A DNA stretch of 64,000 bases from Pseudomonas viridiflava (GTDB lineage: Bacteria; Pseudomonadota; Gammaproteobacteria; Pseudomonadales; Pseudomonadaceae): assembly GCF_900583165.1 (NCBI RefSeq), contig NZ_UTKY01000087.1, positions 1 to 64,000 of the forward strand. The letters are read 5' to 3'. How positions within the stretch are numbered: position 1 is the stretch's first letter; every line of letters starts with the position of its first letter. The notes under the pieces are model-generated. The model saw nothing but the letters and a program-made list of their open reading frames with translations. It was not told the origin of the DNA and did no database searches. Positions 63,682-64,000 of the stretch are shown here, piece by piece. The position numbers were made by a program, and so were the translations under genes.

Positions 63682-64000
63682 GCTGCTTTTCCCTCAAGTA
63701 GTTGGTCAGCAGGTGAACCGCTTCCAGACCCGTGACTTTCTTCTCTTTTTTCAGCGTGATAACCAGGTTCTCAATGACGTCGGTGCGAACATCGTCTCCC
63801 GCCAACCGAGAAACGTTTTCCGCCCATTCATCCGCGTAAGTCCTGACATAAGCGACCTGGCACGAGTCCGCCAGGTCCATTACGTAACGCCGTAGTCCAG
63901 ACTTCGGAATGATCAAGGCCCCAGTTTTCGGATGACGTCGTACCGTACTTTTCGCTTTTCTGGGAGATCCGAGGTCATTGACGTACACCACCGAACGTCC
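63674..64000 (-). CDS. Probable Fic antitoxin (cut by window edge)
   Basis: At least 105 residues (in frame to the window edge, so the start may lie outside; a GTG at 63991 is the first in-frame start seen). The inhibition motif [S/T]xxxE[G/N] of Fic antitoxins occurs as TDVIEN (63767-63784). The Glu in such a motif blocks ATP positioning in the Fic active site. The upstream, overlapping position fits a class I toxin-antitoxin pair. The N-terminal region (PRKAKSTVRRHPKTGALIIPKSG) is basic and may bind DNA. Family not recognised. Confidence 0.65.
   Translation of the reverse strand, partial: GRSVVYVNDLGSPRKAKSTVRRHPKTGALIIPKSGLRRYVMDLADSCQVAYVRTYADEWAENVSRLAGDDVRTDVIENLVITLKKEKKVTGLEAVHLLTNYLREKQRV

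Overview
The window is chromosomal DNA from a Pseudomonas of the P. fluorescens group. This is inferred from protein sequences close to Pseudomonas orthologues (GroEL, ProS, Hom, XerD, PurL), from REP/REPIN repeats of the types known from fluorescent pseudomonads, and from the gene order. Most of it is well-packed core genome. Accessory content lies mainly at 46.5-48.3 kb and at the right edge.

Layout. 0.2-4.9 kb (minus): groES-groEL with a sigma-32-like promoter, fxsA, a HugZ-like haem/PNPOx-fold protein and a DUF481 outer-membrane protein. 5.0-9.9 kb (plus): alkyltransferase-like DNA repair protein, AmpG permease, ProS and a lipoprotein. 10-11 kb (minus): dinB behind a LexA box. 11.3-11.8 kb: two nearly identical initiator tRNA units, each with its own promoter and terminator. 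12-16 kb (plus): mprF plus an AcvB/VirJ-type hydrolase, which should make and hydrolyse aminoacyl-phosphatidylglycerol. 16-18.5 kb (minus): recJ and yaeQ. 18.6-21.7 kb: a class III CoA-transferase, a periplasmic binding-like protein and two small proteins. 21.7-30.6 kb (minus): thrC, hom, dsbC, xerD, a thioesterase, the rpsP-rimM-trmD-rplS operon and ffh. 30.8-34.5 kb (plus): ccsA/ypjD-like, corC-like and an MHS symporter. 34.6-39.1 kb: purT, a VUT transporter, DUF1289, gamma-carbonic anhydrase, two NUDIX hydrolases and an L,D-transpeptidase.

Two PTS sugar regions follow. 39.2-46.5 kb is an N-acetylglucosamine operon, nagR-nagA-nagB2-nagF-nagE, with two oppositely oriented operator-like sites. 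54.5-62.9 kb is a trehalose region (treP, phosphotrehalase, porin, EIIA-HPr-EI fusion, EIIB-like protein) opposite treR, with a 17-bp perfect inverted-repeat operator between treP and treR. Each region has its own EIIA-HPr-EI fusion, so each can carry phosphate from PEP to its membrane permease. Each also carries an EIIB-like domain whose phosphorylated Cys is replaced by Ala.

Between the PTS regions lie a DUF6124 protein, a two-gene nucleotidyltransferase cassette, a YqfO-like protein, purL and mltF. The cassette and the DUF6124 gene share an upstream element at exactly the same distance from their start codons. The right edge holds a Fic toxin with a probable antitoxin that is cut by the window. 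Twelve REP pairs and one lone REP sit in intergenic gaps; two of them supply the stop codon of the gene before them.
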